Shown here one piece after another: positions 7,953 to 16,610 of a stretch of DNA of 64,000 nt. Below the pieces are notes generated by a model that saw nothing but the letters and a program-made list of their open reading frames with translations, made no database searches and was not told the origin of the DNA. The position numbers were made by a program, and so were the translations under genes. Origin of the DNA: Deltaproteobacteria bacterium (lineage in GTDB: Bacteria; Myxococcota_A; UBA9160; UBA6930); NCBI GenBank assembly GCA_016875395.1, contig VGRF01000006.1:1-64000 (forward strand), in the 5' to 3' direction. Within the stretch, counting starts at the first letter, position 1, and each line of letters opens with the position of its first letter.

Positions 7953-8780
7953 ATGGCGCGCCCGAAGCAGCCAAAGCCCGCCAACGCCAATACCTCCGAC
8001 CTCGACTTCCGCGCCAAGCTCTGGGCCTCCGCCGACGCGCTCCGTAACAACATGGACGCGGCCGAGTACAAGCACGTCGTGCTGGGCCTGATCTTCCTGA
8101 AGTACATCTCCGACGCCTTCGAGGAGCAGCACGCGAAGCTCATCGCGGAGAAGGCGAGCGGCGCCGATCCCGAGGATCCCGACGAGTACCGCGCCCAGAA
8201 CATCTTCTGGGTTCCCCCCGAGGCGCGCTGGACGCACCTGAAGGCGCAGGCTCGGCAGCCGACGATCGGCCGGCTCGTCGACGACGCGATGGGCGGCATC
8301 GAGCGCGACAACCCGGTGCTGAAGAACGTCCTGCCGAAGGAGTACGCGCGCCCCGCGCTCGACAAGGAGCGACTCGGCCAGCTCATCGACCTGCTCAGCA
8401 ACATCAAGGTGGGCGACGAGGCCAGCCGCGCGAAGGACGTGCTCGGCCGCGTCTACGAGTACTTCCTCTCCCAGTTCGCGGGCGCCGAGGGCAAGAAGGG
8501 CGGCGAGTTCTACACGCCGCGCTGCGTGGTGAAGCTGCTCGTCGAGATGATCGAGCCCTACCGCGGCCGCGTGTACGACCCGTGCTGCGGATCGTCGGGG
8601 ATGTTCGTGCAGTCGCTCGAGTTCATTCGCGCGCACGCGAACGGCAATGGCAACGGCAGCAAGAAGAAGGCGGACGTCTCGATCTACGGGCAGGAGAGCA
8701 ACTACACGACCTGGCGGCTCGCGAAGATGAACCTCGCGATCCGCGGCATCGACGGGCAGATCGCGCACGCGCGCGCATGA
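7953..8780 (+). pseudogene. Type I restriction-modification methyltransferase HsdM, truncated
   Basis: The 275 residues match the start of HsdM: the helical N-terminal domain ([31 protein letters not shown]), the [17 protein letters not shown] linker and SAM-binding motif I ([11 protein letters not shown]). Intact HsdM continues past the final [11 protein letters not shown] with the catalytic NPPF loop and a target-recognition interface. Here the frame ends within a few codons and overlaps the ATG of the next gene. The catalytic motif is absent and no hsdS or hsdR is present, so the fragment cannot methylate DNA. ATG 7953 is chosen; TTG 7941 is an alternative. Confidence 0.85.
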
Positions 8781-10633
8781 CTCCCGCTGACGCCATCGCA
8801 CGGCTTCGCGCCGCGCTCGACGCGGCGATCGTCGGCCACGACGACGCGAAGACGGCGCTCGTGCTCGCGCGGCTCGCGCGCCAGCACGCGTTGTTGATCG
8901 GCCCGAGCGGCTGCGGCAAGAGCGCGCTCGCGGAGGCGTGGCTCGGCGCCGCGGGCGGGAGCGCCGCGCGCATCGCGTTTCATCGCGACACGCGCGCGGC
9001 GGCGCTGCTCGGGGATGTCGCGCTCGTGCGCGAGCCGCACGCGCGCGGCGAGCGCATCGCATTGCGCACGCTGCCGAGTGCGCTCGCGCGCGCCGAGCTG
9101 TGGCATCTCGACGACCTCGAGCGCGCGCCCGGCGAGGCGCTCGCGCCGCTGCTGCGCATGCTCGCCGAGCGCGAGGGCCCGCACGGCGCACTGCCGCTCG
9201 CGAGCGCCGTCGCGACGCTGCTACCGCGCTGGCAGTCGCGCCACGCCGACCCGCCCGAGCCCGCCCAGCTCGACCGCTTCGCGCTGCAGGTGCGCATGCA
9301 CGGCCTCGCGCTCGCGAGCGACCCGACGCAGGCGAGCGCGCTGCTCGCGCGTGCGAGTGAGCTGCAAGCGGATGCGAGGGGGAAAGATCCCGACCCCACG
9401 ACGTGGCACTTCGCGATCGCCGCTTCCCCGGCCGCCGCTGCTCGCGTCGCGCTGCCCGCCGCCGTCCTCGCCGATTGGCACGCGCTTTGGCGCCGCATCG
9501 CGCAGCTGTGCGCGAGCGCGGGCGCGCAGCTTCCCAGCGATCGCGTCGTCGCGGCGATCGGCCTCGCGGTGCTGCGAGCCCACGCGCTGCTGCACGCGCG
9601 CAGCGAAGCCGCGCGCGCGGATCTGCGCGCGGCGCGCTTCATGCTCGCCGCGCGCGTGCCTGAGTCGTTACTGCGCGCGGCCGAGCAGCTCGTGGAGCGC
9701 GCGGCGGCCGGCGAGCTCGCGCCGCCTTCCACGACGCCGCGCGCGGGTCGCGCCGTGGCGGGTGACGCGGGCGGCCGCGCGCGCATACCGCCCACGGAGC
9801 GGCGCGAGGCCGAGCGGAGCGCGCTGCTCTCGCCGCTCGCGCCGCTGCGGCATCGCCCCGAGCCGGCGGACGTGTCGCGCCTGGTGCGCGCGCTCGCAGG
9901 CCGGATCGATCGCGCGAAGGCGGAGCGCGCCGCGGACCCGGGCGGCTCGCCGCGCCGGCGTGCGCCGCTGCGCCGGCTCGACGACGCGCTCGACGCGGAC
10001 GCAGCCGAGCTGCTGCTGTGGGCCGACGGCGCGTGGCCGAGTGGCCCGGCGCTGCTGCGCCGCGAGCGCCGCAGCGAGGGCGGCGCACTCGCGCTGCTGC
10101 GCGACATCTCCGCCTCGATGGAAGGCGCGCGCACGCGGCTCGCGGCGGACGTGATTGCCGGCATCGTGCGCGCCGCAGGGAAGCGGCGCATGCGCATCGG
10201 CTACGTCGAGTTTCATCACGACGCGGAGCCGCTGCTCGTGGACGGCGCGCTCTTTCATCGCCGCACGCGCGCGCTGCTGGAACGCGCGCGGCTCGCTCGC
10301 GCCGAGGGGCGCACGAGCTACGAGGCGCCGCTGCGGGTCGCGCTCGCCGCCCTACGCGCGCTCGGCCAGCGCGGCGGGCACATCGTGCTGCTGACCGACG
10401 GCATGCCGGTCGTCGGCGACGCGCGCGTCACGCGCGAGCGCGCGCTCGCGCAAGAGCTCGGCGCTCGCATTCATACCGTGTTCCTCGGCACCGAAGAGAT
10501 GCCCGCGCTCTTGCCCGAGCTTGCGGGCGAGACGGGTGGCATCTGCTTCCGCGCCGTTCGCGAGCGCTCGCGGGTCACCCTCGTTCCGGCGCAGCCGCCG
10601 CGCGCCGTCGCGCCGCTGCGCGCCGTGCGATAG
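8777..10633 (+). CDS. MoxR-type AAA+ ATPase fused to a VWA domain (CoxD/CoxE-like)
   Basis: A 618-residue protein. The N-terminal third is a MoxR/RavA-like AAA+ module with Walker A GPSGCGKS (42-49) and a Walker B-like LDDLE. An Ala/Arg-rich linker follows, then a von Willebrand A domain (about 435-600) with the MIDAS motif DISAS starting at Asp443 and a later LTDGMP. In carboxydotrophs CoxD (AAA+) and CoxE (VWA) mature the CO dehydrogenase active site; here both domains sit in one chain just before coxSLM. The start overlaps the end of the hsdM remnant by four bases. BchD-like chelatase architecture is the alternative reading. Confidence 0.75.
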   Translation: MTPADAIARLRAALDAAIVGHDDAKTALVLARLARQHALLIGPSGCGKSALAEAWLGAAGGSAARIAFHRDTRAAALLGDVALVREPHARGERIALRTLPSALARAELWHLDDLERAPGEALAPLLRMLAEREGPHGALPLASAVATLLPRWQSRHADPPEPAQLDRFALQVRMHGLALASDPTQASALLARASELQADARGKDPDPTTWHFAIAASPAAAARVALPAAVLADWHALWRRIAQLCASAGAQLPSDRVVAAIGLAVLRAHALLHARSEAARADLRAARFMLAARVPESLLRAAEQLVERAAAGELAPPSTTPRAGRAVAGDAGGRARIPPTERREAERSALLSPLAPLRHRPEPADVSRLVRALAGRIDRAKAERAADPGGSPRRRAPLRRLDDALDADAAELLLWADGAWPSGPALLRRERRSEGGALALLRDISASMEGARTRLAADVIAGIVRAAGKRRMRIGYVEFHHDAEPLLVDGALFHRRTRALLERARLARAEGRTSYEAPLRVALAALRALGQRGGHIVLLTDGMPVVGDARVTRERALAQELGARIHTVFLGTEEMPALLPELAGETGGICFRAVRERSRVTLVPAQPPRAVAPLRAVR

Positions 10634-10644
10634 AGACGCGCGCG

Positions 10645-11589
10645 ATGGACGCCGCCCTCGCACGCGAACGCATCCGCGCCGTAGCCGCACAGCTCGACGC
10701 GTTCGTCGTGGGCCACGACGAGGCGAAACGCGCGCTCGTGCTCGCGCTCGTGTGCCGCGAGCACATCTATCTCGAAGGTCCGCCCGGCGCGGCGAAGACG
10801 CGCATGGCCGAAGTCGCCGCGCGCGCCGCGGGGCTCGGCTTCTTCTTCTATCAGCTGCACCGCGACACGCGGCTCGCCGAGCTCGTGGGCGACACGGTGC
10901 TCGAGCGCGCGCCGCTGCCGAGCGGGGGCGAGCGCATCGCGCAGCGCGTTCTGCCCGGTGGCATCGCGACCGCCGAGGTGTGCGTGCTCGACGACATCTC
11001 GCGCGCGCCCGGCGAGGCGCTCAACGTGTTGTTACGGCTGCTGCAGGAGCGCAAGCTCGGCGACGTCTCGATCCCGCTGCTGACGGCGATCGCCACGAGC
11101 AACCCGCAGCGCGACGAGTACTACAACGAGCCCCTGGACCCCGCGAACCTCGACCGCTTCGCGCTGCAGCTGCGCGTGCCGGGCCTGCTCGGCGCAGAAG
11201 ACCTCGCGCCCGCGCGCGAGCTGGTCGAGCGCGCGGCGTCCGGCGCGCTCGCGGAAGACCCGCGCGCGAGCGCGGTCTGCGATCGCGGCGCGCTCGACGC
11301 CGCATTCGCCGCCATCGCGCGAATCGCGGTCCCGCCGCGCGCGCGCGATGCCCTGCTCGAAGCGCTGCGCATCCTGCGCGCCGAGTACGGCTGCGACGAG
11401 ACGAACTCGCTGCTCACGGACCGCACGTTCCTCGTGAAAGCGGTGAAGCTGCTGCGCGGCAGCGCTTGGCTCGCGGGCCGCAGCGAAGTTGCGAGCGACG
11501 ACCTCGCGGTGCTGCGCTGGATGACCACCTTTCGCGTGCCGGAAGAAGCGCACGAGAAGATCGAGGAAGTGATCGCGCGGGTCGCGTGA
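10645..11589 (+). CDS. MoxR-family AAA+ ATPase
   Basis: A 314-residue cytoplasmic ATPase with the MoxR-style Walker A GPPGAAKT (45-52), Walker B VLDDISRAPGEALNVLLRLLQE and sensor 1 TAIATSNP. MoxR proteins act as chaperones that insert metal cofactors or activate dehydrogenases. It starts 11 bases after the AAA-VWA gene, whose AAA domain is its paralogue (shared VGHDxAK, HRDTR and RAPGEAL segments), and lies upstream of coxS. Tandem duplication followed by VWA capture is a reasonable history. Confidence 0.82.
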   Translation: MDAALARERIRAVAAQLDAFVVGHDEAKRALVLALVCREHIYLEGPPGAAKTRMAEVAARAAGLGFFFYQLHRDTRLAELVGDTVLERAPLPSGGERIAQRVLPGGIATAEVCVLDDISRAPGEALNVLLRLLQERKLGDVSIPLLTAIATSNPQRDEYYNEPLDPANLDRFALQLRVPGLLGAEDLAPARELVERAASGALAEDPRASAVCDRGALDAAFAAIARIAVPPRARDALLEALRILRAEYGCDETNSLLTDRTFLVKAVKLLRGSAWLAGRSEVASDDLAVLRWMTTFRVPEEAHEKIEEVIARVA

Positions 11590-11693
11590 GTCGCACTAGG
11601 CTGCACCGCCCGAAGGGGAGTACCACACCGAGCAACGACCGATCGCAGCTCGTGAAGCCGCAAGCGGCCGAGCGGTGCCCAGCGCCGCAGACC

Positions 11694-11724
11694 GCGCGCA
11701 GCGAGGCGAAGCCGAGCGGAGCTC
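11694..11724 (+). repeat. Dispersed intergenic repeat, copy 1
   Basis: A 31-base unit starting GCGCGCAGCGAG and ending GAGCGGAGCTC, just before the ribosome-binding site of coxS. Near-identical copies lie at 14562-14592, at 32061-32088 on the opposite strand, and in degraded form at 62311-62337. All four lie between genes. Confidence 0.6.
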
Positions 11725-11738
11725 GCAAAGGAGTGGGC

Positions 11739-12209
11739 GTGAAGATCCGTGTGAACGTGAATGGCGAAGCGCAGGAGGACGACGTCGCTCCGCGCACGCT
11801 GCTCGTGCATTGGCTGCGCGAGAACCTCGCCCTGACCGGTACGCACATCGGCTGCGAGACGACGCTGTGCGGCGCGTGCACCGTGCACGTAGACGGCATG
11901 GCGGTGAAGAGCTGCACGATGCTCGCGGTGCAGGCCGACGGCTGCGACGTGCGCACGATCGAGGGCATGGGCGAGCTCGACGCGCTGCATCCCGTGCAGC
12001 GCGGCTTCTGGGAAGAGCACGGGCTCCAGTGCGGCTACTGCACGCCCGGCATGATCATGGCCGCCTCCGCGCTGCTCGCGCAGAACGCGGATCCGAGCGA
12101 GGCGCAGATTCGCCACGCGCTCGAAGGCAACATCTGCCGCTGCACCGGCTATCAGCAGATCGTGAACGCGGTGCAGCACGCGGCGCGGCTCGCGCGGGAG
12201 GGCAAGTGA
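11739..12209 (+). CDS. coxS: Mo hydroxylase iron-sulfur subunit (CoxS-like)
   Basis: A 156-residue protein with two [2Fe-2S] clusters: a plant-ferredoxin-type site (CETTLCGACTVHVDG ... SC) and the helical-domain site (QCGYCTPGMIM ... NICRCTGY). It passes electrons from the molybdenum site of CoxL to the FAD of CoxM. GTG 11739 follows a strong Shine-Dalgarno AAAGGAG. The stop overlaps the coxL start (TGATG). The preceding 149 bases carry no gene but hold repeat copy 1. Confidence 0.9.
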   Translation: MKIRVNVNGEAQEDDVAPRTLLVHWLRENLALTGTHIGCETTLCGACTVHVDGMAVKSCTMLAVQADGCDVRTIEGMGELDALHPVQRGFWEEHGLQCGYCTPGMIMAASALLAQNADPSEAQIRHALEGNICRCTGYQQIVNAVQHAARLAREGK

Positions 12210-14557
12210 TGCCCGTGAAGCCGATCCACGTGGGCGAGCGCATCAAGCGGCGCGAGGACCCGCGCCTGATCCGCGGCATGGCCACCTACACCGATGACGT
12301 GAAGCTGCACGGCATGCTGCACGCGGCGTTCGTGCGCAGTGATTATGCGGCGGGGCGCATCGTGAAGATCGATGCGACGCGCGCACGCGCACTGCCCGGC
12401 GTGGCCGCGATCTACACCGCGGACGACCTGCGCGGAAACGTCGGGCAAACCCCGGCGTGGGTCGTGCTGCCCGGCATGAAGCACGCGCCGCATCCGCTGC
12501 TCGCGGACGGCGAGGTGCGCTACGTCGGCCAGCCCGTCGCGGTGGTCGTGGCGAAGGACAAGTACGCGGCGCGCGATGCGGCGCTGGCGGTCGAGGTCGA
12601 GATCGACTCGCGCGATGCGGCCGTCGATCCCGAAGCGGCGCTGCAGCCTGGCGCGCCGCTCGTGTATCCGGAGTTCGGAACGAACCTCGCCGCGACGATC
12701 TCGAATCCGCACGCCGACACGGAGCGCCTCTTCGCCGAAGCGCACGGCACGCTCACGCTGAAGCTGCTCAATCAGCGCGTTGCGCCGGTGCCGATGGAAG
12801 GGCGAGCGGTCGTCGCGCATTGGGAAGAGGGCCCGCAGAAGCTCACGCTGTGGACCTCGACGCAGACGCCGCACGCCGCGAAGCAGAACGTCGCGATCTG
12901 TCTCGGCATCCCCGAGCTGCGCGTGCGCGTGATCGCGCCGGAAGTCGGCGGCGGCTTCGGGCAGAAGATTCCGACCTACGGCGAGGAGTGCCTCTTGCCG
13001 TGGATCTCGAAGAAGCTGCGCCGCCCCGTGAAGTGGGCGGAGACGCGCACCGAGAACCTCGCGAACGCCGCGCACGGGCGCGGCCAGGTGACGACGCTCG
13101 ACGTCGCCTACGACCGCGACGGGCGCGTGCTCGCGCTGCGCGGCAAGACGATCGCCGAGATGGGCGCCTTCGTTTCGATGCTCGGTGCGCTGATCCCCAC
13201 CTTCACGCATCTGCTCGCCGCGGGTCCGTACACGATTCGCGCCGTGTCGTGGGAGACGAGTTGCGTCTACACGAACACGATGGCGACGGACGCCTACCGC
13301 GGCGCGGGCCGGCCCGAGGCCGCCTATTACGTCGAGCGCGCGATGGACGCGATCGCGGCCAAGCTCGGCCTCGATCGCGTCGAAGTGCGCCGGCGCAATC
13401 TCATCGCGCCGGACGCGTTCCCGTATCACGCGCCGACCGGCGCCGTGTACGACAGCGGGAATTATCAGGCGTGCCTCGAGAAAGCAGTCGCGCGCTTCGA
13501 CTACACGGGCGCGATCGCCGCGCGCGATCGCGCGCGCAGCGAGGGCAAGCTCGCCGGTATCGGTGTCGCGACGTTCACCGAGGTGTGCGGGCTCGGGCCC
13601 AGCACCGGCACCGCGGCGCCCGCACGCGCGGGCTTCTGGGAGAGCGCCGAGCTGCGCGTCGAGCCCACCGGCGCGGTCACCGTAATGACTGGCGCCTCGC
13701 CGCACGGGCAGGGCCAGGAGACGGCGTTCGCGCAGATGGTCGCGGACTACTTCGGCATCGACATCGACTCGGTGAACGTGATCCACGGCGACACCGACGT
13801 CGTGACCCACGGCGTCGGCACCTTCGGCAGCCGCGGCCTCGTGGTCGGCGGCACCGCGGTGCACATGGCGGCGCAGAAGATCCTCGCGAAGGCGAAGCGC
13901 ATCGCCGCGCACCTGCTCGACACCACCGAAGAGCGAGTGAACGTGGACGGCGGCGTCTTCAGCGTGGTCGGCGGGGCGCGCAAGCTCACGTTCGCCGACG
14001 TCGCGAGCGCGGCGCACACCTGGGGCGTGGCGGTGCCGGGCGAGGAGCCGGGCCTCGAAGCCGTCGCGCGCTTCGAGCCGAGCGGCACCACGTTCCCGTT
14101 CGGCGTGCACTTCTGCACCGTGACGATCGACAGAGAGACGGGCCAGCTCGCGATCGAGCGCTTCGTCTCCGTCGACGACGTGGGCAACATCATCAACCCG
14201 CTGCTCGCGGACGGACAGCGCCTCGGCGGAATCATCCAAGGTCTCGGTCAGGCGCTCTGCGAAGAGGTCCGGTACGACGAGAGCGGCCAGCTGATGACCG
14301 CGACGTTCATGGACTACGCGATGCCGCGCGCCGCGATGTTCCCGCGCATCGAGCTCGACTCGACCTGCACGCCGAGCCCGCTCAACCCGCTCGGCGCAAA
14401 GGGCATCGGCGAGCTCGGCACGATCGGGTCAACGCCGTGCCTCGTGTCCGCGGTGCTCGACGCGCTCGCGCCGCTCGGCGTCTCGCACGTGGACATGCCG
14501 CTCAAGCCCGAGAAGCTGTGGCGGCTGATTCAGCAGGCGGGCGCAAGCCGTGCGTAG
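12209..14557 (+). CDS. coxL: Mo hydroxylase large subunit, form II CO dehydrogenase-like
   Basis: A 782-residue molybdopterin-cytosine-dinucleotide subunit of the xanthine dehydrogenase family. Typical segments include GGGFGQKIPTYGEE, the motif AYRGAGR at residues 362-368, and GAKGIGELGTIGS near the end with the catalytic Glu. AYRGAGR marks form II; form I enzymes that truly oxidise CO at high affinity have AYxCSFR. The gene order S-L-M is also that of form II. CO oxidation has been debated for form II, so another aldehyde or N-heterocycle substrate is equally likely. Confidence 0.9.
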   Translation: MPVKPIHVGERIKRREDPRLIRGMATYTDDVKLHGMLHAAFVRSDYAAGRIVKIDATRARALPGVAAIYTADDLRGNVGQTPAWVVLPGMKHAPHPLLADGEVRYVGQPVAVVVAKDKYAARDAALAVEVEIDSRDAAVDPEAALQPGAPLVYPEFGTNLAATISNPHADTERLFAEAHGTLTLKLLNQRVAPVPMEGRAVVAHWEEGPQKLTLWTSTQTPHAAKQNVAICLGIPELRVRVIAPEVGGGFGQKIPTYGEECLLPWISKKLRRPVKWAETRTENLANAAHGRGQVTTLDVAYDRDGRVLALRGKTIAEMGAFVSMLGALIPTFTHLLAAGPYTIRAVSWETSCVYTNTMATDAYRGAGRPEAAYYVERAMDAIAAKLGLDRVEVRRRNLIAPDAFPYHAPTGAVYDSGNYQACLEKAVARFDYTGAIAARDRARSEGKLAGIGVATFTEVCGLGPSTGTAAPARAGFWESAELRVEPTGAVTVMTGASPHGQGQETAFAQMVADYFGIDIDSVNVIHGDTDVVTHGVGTFGSRGLVVGGTAVHMAAQKILAKAKRIAAHLLDTTEERVNVDGGVFSVVGGARKLTFADVASAAHTWGVAVPGEEPGLEAVARFEPSGTTFPFGVHFCTVTIDRETGQLAIERFVSVDDVGNIINPLLADGQRLGGIIQGLGQALCEEVRYDESGQLMTATFMDYAMPRAAMFPRIELDSTCTPSPLNPLGAKGIGELGTIGSTPCLVSAVLDALAPLGVSHVDMPLKPEKLWRLIQQAGASRA

Positions 14558-14561
14558 CGCG

Positions 14562-14592
14562 GCGCGCAGCGAGCCGAAGGCGAGCGAAGCTC
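14562..14592 (+). repeat. Dispersed intergenic repeat, copy 2
   Basis: This copy shares GCGCGCAGCGAG and the closing GAGCGAAGCTC with copy 1, with a few G/C swaps in between. It fills the short gap between coxL and coxM. Confidence 0.6.
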
Positions 14593-14611
14593 ACCAGATT
14601 GGAGCCGCACG

Positions 14612-15475
14612 ATGATCCCGGCGGAATTCGACTACGCCGCGCCGCGCACGCTCGACGAAGCGGTGCGGCTGTTGTCAGGGACCGAGGGCGCGAAGGTGCT
14701 CGGCGGCGGCATGAGCCTGATTCCCGCGCTGAAACACCGCCTCGCCGAGGCGCCGCTGCTCGTGGATCTCGGCCGCGTCGCGGGGCTCGACGCGATCGCG
14801 GTGAGCGGGGGCCGCATCCGCATCGGCGGACGCGCGACGCACGCCGCCGTGATGACGCACCCCGAGCTCGCGCGCGTGCACGCCTTCGCCGAAGCCGGCG
14901 CCGTGCTCGCCGACCCGCAGGTGCGCAACCGCGGCACGCTCGGCGGCTCGCTCGTGCACGCCGACCCCGCAGCCGACTGGCCGGCGGTCTTCATCGCCCT
15001 CGGCGGCGAAGCGACGCTCGTGTCCGCGACAGGCACGCGCACGGTCGCCGCGGATGCGTTCTTCCAGAGCCTGATGACGAGCGCCGTGCAGGAAGGCGAG
15101 ATCCTGAGCGAAGTGAGCTTCCCCGTTCCCAACCACAAGACCGGCACGGCCTACACGAAGCTGCGCCAGCCCGCGTCGGGCTTCGCGATCGTGGGCGTCG
15201 CCGCGTGCATCACCGCAGAGCGCACCGGCGTGATCGACGACGCGCGCATCGGCGTCACGGGCGTGAACGGCGTGCCGTTCCGCTCGAAGTCGCTCGAAGC
15301 GAAGCTGCGCGGCAAGGCCGTCAGCGGCCCGGCGCTGCGCGCGTTCTGCGCGGAGATCGCGGAGGCGGACCCGCTCGAGGACATGCACGCCTCGGCGGAG
15401 TATCGGCGGCACCTGTTAGGGGTGTTCGCGGCGAGGACGATCGAGCGGGCGATTCAGAGGGCGCAGCAGGGGTAG
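14612..15475 (+). CDS. coxM: Mo hydroxylase FAD subunit (CoxM-like)
   Basis: A 287-residue FAD-binding subunit. The two flavin-contacting loops are visible: LGGGMSLIPALKHR near residue 30 and NRGTLGGSLVHADPAADWP near residue 110. The CO-dehydrogenase flavoprotein C-terminal domain follows. It takes electrons from CoxS and passes them to quinone or another acceptor. The gene is 54 bases after coxL and converges on the deacetylase gene. Confidence 0.9.
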   Translation: MIPAEFDYAAPRTLDEAVRLLSGTEGAKVLGGGMSLIPALKHRLAEAPLLVDLGRVAGLDAIAVSGGRIRIGGRATHAAVMTHPELARVHAFAEAGAVLADPQVRNRGTLGGSLVHADPAADWPAVFIALGGEATLVSATGTRTVAADAFFQSLMTSAVQEGEILSEVSFPVPNHKTGTAYTKLRQPASGFAIVGVAACITAERTGVIDDARIGVTGVNGVPFRSKSLEAKLRGKAVSGPALRAFCAEIAEADPLEDMHASAEYRRHLLGVFAARTIERAIQRAQQG

Positions 15476-15493
15476 GAGCCGCACGACGCAAGC

Positions 15494-16597
15494 TCAGCGG
15501 ATGGCGCTGAGCAGCCCCTCCGCGCGTCGAATCGCCGCGTCCTGATGCGGCTGCAAGTCCTGCCCGCCCATGCCGGCGAAGAACTCGAGGAACGGATCTG
15601 CGACGCCGGTCCGGATGCCCGACAGCTCCTCGATCACGGCGAGCCAGCAGAACGGAACGTGCGCGGTCGAGTAGCCGCCTTCGTGCGAGAGGATCAGGCG
15701 CCCGCCGCAAAGCTCGTCGGCCGCGGCCAGCAGCGACTGCGCGAGCGCGCGGAAGGTCGCGCTCGTCGCGAGCATGCGGCCGAGCGGATCCATCGCGCCG
15801 CCGTCGAAGCCCGACGCGACGAAGATCGCTTCGGGGCGGAAGCGGCGCAGCGCGGGCACCACCACGCGCTCGAAAGCGGCGACGTAAGCGCCGTGCCCGG
15901 AGCCGGGCGGGAGCGGCAGGTTCAGGTTGAAGCCCTTGCCTGCGCCTTCGCCGTCGTGCTCGAAGAAGCCGCGGCCGGCGGGGAAGTAATTGTCCTGGTG
16001 CAGCGAGATCGTGAGCACGCTCGGGTCGCGCAGGAACGCGCTCTCGGTGCCGTTGCCGTGGTGCACGTCCCAGTCGACCACGGCGACGCGCGAGAGCCCG
16101 CGCTGTTCGCGCGCGTGCTTCACCGCGATCGCGACGTTGGAGAAGATGCAGAAGCCCATCCCGAGATCGGACTCGGCGTGGTGGCCGGGCGGGCGCACGA
16201 GCGCGTAGACGTTGCGCACGCGGCCGTCGAGCACCGCGTCCGTCGCCGCGAGCGTCCCGCCTGCGGAGAGCAGGGCGATCTCGTAGCTGCCAGGCCCGAA
16301 CGGTGTGAGCGCGCCCGCGTCGCCGCCGTTCTCGGCGCTGAGCTTCTTCACGCGCTCCACGTACTCGCGCGTGTGGACGCGCAGGATCTCGTGCTCGCTC
16401 GCCATGCGCGGCTCGATGCGTTCGAGTCGCGCGAGCAGCCCCGACACTTCGAGCAGGCCCTTCAGCCTGCGCTTGGTGTCGGGGTTCTCGGCGTGGCGAT
16501 CCGGCTCGACCATCCCGCCGGCAGGAATGAAGCCCGCCGCCGAGCGAGTGTCGTGCCAGAGATATCGCTCGTGAAAGACGAAGCCAGTTCGAGCCAC
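15494..16597 (-). CDS. Histone-deacetylase-family amidohydrolase
   Basis: A 367-residue zinc hydrolase of the arginase/deacetylase fold. The hallmark sites are present: the double His of PPGHHAE, the zinc-binding Asp and His of VVDWDVHHGNGT, and the second zinc Asp region SGFDGGAMDPLG. Bacterial members deacetylate acetylpolyamines, acetoin-related substrates or small amides; the length fits class II HDAC-like proteins. It lies just downstream of the TonB receptor on the same strand, 13 bases apart. Confidence 0.87.
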   Translation of the reverse strand: MARTGFVFHERYLWHDTRSAAGFIPAGGMVEPDRHAENPDTKRRLKGLLEVSGLLARLERIEPRMASEHEILRVHTREYVERVKKLSAENGGDAGALTPFGPGSYEIALLSAGGTLAATDAVLDGRVRNVYALVRPPGHHAESDLGMGFCIFSNVAIAVKHAREQRGLSRVAVVDWDVHHGNGTESAFLRDPSVLTISLHQDNYFPAGRGFFEHDGEGAGKGFNLNLPLPPGSGHGAYVAAFERVVVPALRRFRPEAIFVASGFDGGAMDPLGRMLATSATFRALAQSLLAAADELCGGRLILSHEGGYSTAHVPFCWLAVIEELSGIRTGVADPFLEFFAGMGGQDLQPHQDAAIRRAEGLLSAIR

Positions 16598-16610
16598 TCT
16601 TGCGCCGCCT

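Noticed and set aside
8777-11589. Magnesium- or cobalt-chelatase subunits (BchI/BchD type)
   Set aside because: The AAA plus VWA arrangement is shared, but no large chelatase subunit or tetrapyrrole gene is present and coxSLM follows.
12209-14557. A true high-affinity (form I) CO dehydrogenase
   Set aside because: The active-site loop is AYRGAGR, not AYxCSFR, and the gene order is S-L-M.
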